From Linyphia triangularis (Eukaryota > Arthropoda > Arachnida > Araneae > Linyphiidae), in NCBI GenBank assembly GCA_963978545.1, contig OZ021731.1:29050593-29114592 (forward strand): DNA of 64,000 nt, given 5' to 3'. Positions within the stretch are counted from its first letter, which is position 1; the number at the start of each line of letters is the position of its first letter. Of the stretch, positions 59,710-64,000 are shown piece after piece. Both the position numbers and the translations under genes were made by a program. The notes below the pieces were generated by a model that saw only the letters and a list, made by a program, of their open reading frames with translations, had not been told where the DNA came from and searched no databases.

Positions 59710-59799
59710 ATGGGTCTCTTTGAATATCTCGAACCGGTGGTCATTTGGAGCTCGCCGGTGGCCTTTGGAGTAATTTTGATCGCTCTTGTGGAACCTTGA
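59710..59799 (+). CDS. Candidate first coding exon or micro-ORF with a membrane segment
   Basis: ATG at 59710 in GGAAGATGGG context opens 29 codons beginning MGLFEYLEPVVIWSSPVAFG and continuing as a hydrophobic stretch. It may splice at GGA/GTAATT (about 59770), which would leave an N-terminal tail and start of a transmembrane helix. No second exon was identified. The opposite strand is also open here, so coding is uncertain. Confidence 0.25.
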   Translation: MGLFEYLEPVVIWSSPVAFGVILIALVEP

Positions 59800-60854
59800 C
59801 ATTGCGGAGGGGGATATGTCTTCCTTCCATTGTTTCGGGAATAACTCTTGTGGTTTATGACTAAAATCGACTCTATTAATGTTTGAGCTTTCAGTTTGTT
59901 TTTGAAAAACATTACGTTGTTGTACAATTGTAAAAGAACGGTATAGAAATACGCATTATTCTTTGAATCGCCTACCACATACATATGAATGTTCTGAAGT
60001 ACATATGAATGTTCCAGAAATGTCATCTAATGGTAGATATATCAAAGAAAAATTGAGACATTGGTTGTTATGTTGCAGGATTCGTAAAAATTTAGGACAA
60101 ATAAGTTCAGACTTAATATTGAGGCTTAGTACCAACTTTTTGGCCCAGGCCAAACTTCAAAACGCTTATACCTATCTAAGTATACCGAAATCCTCTATAT
60201 TTACATAATACAACTTTAAAATGCTAGTTCAAATACAAACTAGCTTGGACTAACGGCATTCGGTTTGGTCTGCAAGTCTGCGACTGTTACAATGTGAGTC
60301 TCACATTTTCCTAAATATTCATGAATAAAGCCATCCATTAGGACGTTTTTTATATTACAAATAATTGAAAACTTAAAGCTGAAGTAAAGAAACAAAATTT
60401 GGGAAATAAAAATGTAAAACCAAAGTGCTTTTCTTATGTAGACCTTCAAAAGCATGCAATTTGGATGTAAACTAATTTAGCATCGAAATACGTATTGTAT
60501 TATGTTGAAAGACCTAGTAAAATAGTGTCTATTATTTAGTGTTTACAGAACTCTATTATAATATCTTACACGAAATTTTTGGAGTACCAGAAACATTTAC
60601 TTTTTAAAAACTGTTATTAATAAAATATTTCATTCCACGGCTTTTAAAAAATTCTTCAATACTTAGCTAAGTTTTCGAAAGTCTCTCAAAGGTTTCTAAT
60701 TGAGCGTTTAAATCAGGTTAATGAAAAATTAAAGTTGGATAACGGATTATTAGAAGGGTTTTTGTCCTTATCCTTGTCATCATCGTAGTCTCATCATCAT
60801 CATTATTAGCATAATCGTCATCACCCCCATCCTTATAGTTATTAATAGAAATTA

Positions 60855-61110
60855 CTAGTCGTGTGGCCTCGCGCTGCGAAGGACATCTACCAGTTCTGTG
60901 TTACATAGACGCGAAATTTCTTCGGATTAATTGCTGTTTGTGATCAGTTTCCAATGTATTGTAACAGATCTATGTTTTCGTTCATTTTTTAATAGCGCGC
61001 TCGGTCATACTCCAGTCGATGCTGTTTTTGCAGCTGTGATGCCCTAGCTCTCTTGGCGGCAGATGCTCTATACTTAGCATCTATATTCGTTCTTCTCTTT
61101 GGCGTTCAGT
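60855..61110 (-). mobile_element. Helitron 3' end, fragment
   Basis: On the minus strand CTTCGCAGCGCGAGGCCACA is followed by CGACTAG and T. It is the same type of end as the one near 23768-23797. The 5' end was not located. Confidence 0.5.
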
Positions 61111-61739
61111 GAATTTCAATAACCTTCAACGAATCTACAATTGAGGCTGCAAGTGATGAAGTCAAATTGAGTCTGAATAATCTATTGCTATGCTAGATTC
61201 TATGTATATTTTGACTCACTCTCATTTAGTGAAGTTAGATTCATAATTTTAATTAATCCAGTTAGAAATAGTTAACCATTTAAAATTTTGTAAACATAGA
61301 AATAACATCAAAATATGCCTGGTGGCTATAGTGCAGCTCTAGCCTCTGTTTTAAAAATAATCATGAAAATATATTGTACCAAGTTCTTAATTTTTGTTTT
61401 AAAATAAAAAAAATAAAAAAGCTGAATTAAGAGAAAAATTAACGGGCATTGAAACGCTAATGTTATCTACCAAATTGTTTGCAACTGAAAAATTATCACC
61501 AAGTGGCATATATATGTAACGGTATAATGTTGACACTCTTAGGATATAAAAAAAGCAGCCGAGATTAAACAAATGTAAAAATTTATTGTCAGAAGGGCTC
61601 GGAGCAAAGGGGTTACTCAAATCACCAGTGTCAAGATTTGATATTCTAAAAGGCGGAGTCAAACAGATTACGTAGCTTATATGAGTTTGAGTGACGTTCT
61701 AACAATGTTCCAAGTGGTTCTCGCTAACTGGAGAACTTA

Positions 61740-61942
61740 CACTGTTAAAAAAATTTGTCCACCATGCACCAAAATTTGGTTCCCATTTAGCTGCCACCAA
61801 CATGTGGTGCTTAGTTTCGCGATTTAATGGTGCTTACGGTCCGAGGTTGCACCATTAAATCGTGAAACTAAGCACCACATGTTGGTGGCAGCTAAATGGG
61901 AACCAATTTTTGGAGGAAGGTGGAACAAAATTTTTAACAGTG
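61740..61942. mobile_element. Hairpin MITE with about 60-bp near-perfect stem
   Basis: Ends CACTGTTAAAAA and TTTTTAACAGTG are flanked by TA. The inner arms TTCCCATTTAGCTGCCACCA...TTTAATGGTGC pair with GCACCATTAAATC...TGGTGGCAGCTAAATGGGAA around a loop of about 15 bases. Few mismatches are seen, so the copy is young. Confidence 0.88.
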
Positions 61943-62957
61943 TACGAGAGCAATCTAATAGCTACATTGACGATTCCAATGCGAATACATTACATATAAA
62001 ACATAATAATACCAATATTGGCCAACGCGGTGCCACACAACACACCTAATGATATACGTAGGTGTTTCACATTAGATGGACTTCTTGCATTTGATTTGTA
62101 ATGGACACATCCTGGAAAAAAGATATAATAGATTTATTAAATTGACCGAAATCCGATTGAAAACATCCCCAACGTATTAGTGGTAAATTATGTTGGTAAA
62201 CGAACTTTTAGATGTTAGATATTTATGACAAATGTAATACAGAAGATATTGGTTAATGAAATACGAAGGAATTTGACGAATTTATTTTGTTTAAATGTAA
62301 TTAATACTCATTAAATAAAATCCAAAATGTCAATACCCGCTGAGCACAATTTATCTTTGACGACAACACAAATGTAAACAAAAGCAGGATAAATTTTAAT
62401 ACCTTGAAAAATAAAACGATGCATAAAGCAAAATAATGCTTTAAAACTGCACGTCCGCAGAAGTTGTTAACGGTATCGACTGACAGTAAATATATTGAAA
62501 TATTACAATAAAATTCAAACTGCATATTGTAGAGACGATTGTAATACATAAAAATAATCAGAAAATTGAGGGGGATGCATTAAAATAACTTTTGGTTTTA
62601 TTCTGATGTAATAAAAAAATATCGATGCCATTCCAAGAAATTTTTTTTTCGTGTCACTAAATTTTAATGAAAGTAACTTTCAATCGAATTTAAAAGCTGT
62701 TCTCTACAATATCCATATACTAAAGCTTCTCTGTACCAAATTTCGTACCTCTAGTTACAAAATTGTGGATTTGTATAAGGTTCAGACGTACAGACAACTC
62801 AGTTTTATATACGTAGATAAAGTGTAGGCTTTGATATATGGGTTTGATATCATTATTTAAAAAAGTTATTCCTTTGAATATAATGTACCTGCGTAGTATT
62901 ATAATCGACATTTGGATTTTTTACAATTCTCTTCACCAATCCTTGATACAACCCAGT

Positions 62958-63720
62958 TTTAACTAGGGGTGTGGAACATCGCACAACTTTCAATTACACT
63001 ATATAATATTGGTCATTGCAGTAAACTTTAACATGGTGTTACTTACCATTTTCTTATTTTCACTCATTTAAATAATAATGGACAGTTTGGCGATATTTTT
63101 GACAATAATTTTTACATGAGAAAAAAAAAAAAAAAAAAACATGCGCCAAAACGGAAAAATTGGTGGTTTTATTCGATAGATATTACATTGTCCTTGCTTG
63201 TGCGTGAGACGCAAGAAAATCAATCGTTGATGGACGTTTTTCAAGGGCAAAGTGCTGTGTGTTAAAGGCGTTCGTTTTTCAACTTTTTACGCTTTTATAG
63301 CATTTTTACGATAATTTCGGAGGCGGGAATGTTTAGAACACCTTAAGAGGCATTACCACAGCGATTTTTATCAAAATCGTTAGAGCCGTTTTTTAGCAAT
63401 CATTGAAAAACAAGATTTTTTTTAAAGGCAGCTAGCTACCTTATGCGCATGCGCGATTTTGACGAAAACCTTAATTGTAGGTCCTTGGGCCATCATCAAC
63501 CCGTACATCTAATTTGAACATCGTAGGTCAATTTGTTCGGGAGTTATGTGACCACATACACACAGACATAAATTTTTTCTAGATTACTTTTTCGAAATCA
63601 GAATGTGCCAAAACGAGGAGAAACGCTAAAAAAAAAAAAAAAAAAAAAAAAAAAATCGAAATTTTTTTTGACTGAATACTATACTTTCATTACTCTATAT
63701 ATACATATGGGTAATTTAAA
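62958..63720 (-). repeat. Unclassified repeat family R1, longest minus-strand copy
   Basis: It begins ACTAGGGGTGTGGAACATCG and ends near CATATGGGTAATTTAAAG, the reverse order of the plus-strand copies. An A-run near 63629-63655 interrupts it. No coding frame. Confidence 0.65.
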
Positions 63721-64000
63721 GTAAAAATATGTGGTGGAAATCAAAAGTATTATTTGTGTAACTTCTCAGTAGTTAGTATATTAGTCAAAATCTCACTTGC
63801 ATTAATTAAAACAAAAAAGTTTAGTAAGTAATACAAACTCAATACAAAAAAAAATATTCAATGTAATTCGTGACATATGCACATAATATGAAACTTTTAG
63901 AATAAGGGTTTCAATGGAAGGGAACGGTCCCACTCGAGAATTACTCTCAATTCTCCAAAAATGTTGATTGTCTCCTAGAATTATGCGTCATAAAATCATA

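Overview
The window is AT-rich eukaryotic DNA with spliced genes, long introns and a very dense load of transposable elements. It looks like an arthropod, most likely an arachnid (probably a spider). The pointers are a secreted Gly-rich protein with GWPSPGGG modules, LINE 3' ends of arthropod I/R1 and RTE-like type, Helitrons ending in hairpin plus CTAG, and a Tc1-like element. The clade is an inference; the sequence does not prove it. Nothing bacterial, no operon and no CRISPR array was seen.

Host genes. (1) The 3' half of a plus-strand gene for a Myb/SANT-like DNA-binding regulator has exons 1628-1737, 3063-3298 and 11640-11805 with matching splice phases. Its 8.3 kb last intron holds a Tc1 element, two Helitrons of one family, a SINE, a TTAA-flanked element and a decayed duplicated coding fragment. 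(2) A complete three-exon minus-strand gene (56910-53417) encodes a secreted Gly-rich protein of 196 residues with phase-1 introns. (3) A tRNA-Gln(TTG) lies at 39743-39814. (4) Two small two-exon genes were assembled here by phase matching: 29784-29821 + 31796-31991 (77 aa) and 44170-44191 + 45246-45481 (85 aa). Neither is recognised. (5) Weaker single-exon candidates lie at 19501-19766 (minus), 59251-59468 (plus) and 59710-59799 (plus).

Layout. 0-12 kb: Myb/SANT-like gene. 12-18 kb: SINE, a TATA-type promoter candidate, a minisatellite and unannotated DNA. 18-19.3 kb: satellite of about 60 bp monomers arranged as ABC higher-order units. 19.8-21.6 kb: a duplicated flank carrying two related hAT elements. 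21.7-28.5 kb: hAT MITE, Helitron with internal repeats, foldback MITE, an unclassified repeat with a nested hAT, and a SINE. 29-32 kb: small gene 1. 32-33 kb: minisatellite. 34.6-36.8 kb: a stack of nested elements. 37.5-37.9 kb: TTTA/TTCA microsatellite. 38-43 kb: foldback elements, tRNA, two Helitrons and a hAT. 43.3-45.5 kb: tandem repeat, then small gene 2. 45.8-47 kb: decayed Helitron with a solo LTR inside. 49-53.2 kb: TIR elements and MITEs. 53.4-57 kb: the Gly-rich gene, with a hAT inserted into a SINE in its first intron. 57.4-59.2 kb: two minisatellites. 59.2-59.8 kb: CpG-richer gene-like patch. 60.8-64 kb: Helitron end, a hairpin MITE and another copy of the unclassified repeat.

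No novel multi-gene system was found. The most useful results are the spliced gene models, the two unrecognised small genes, the nested-insertion chronology and the paired hAT elements with different target duplications.
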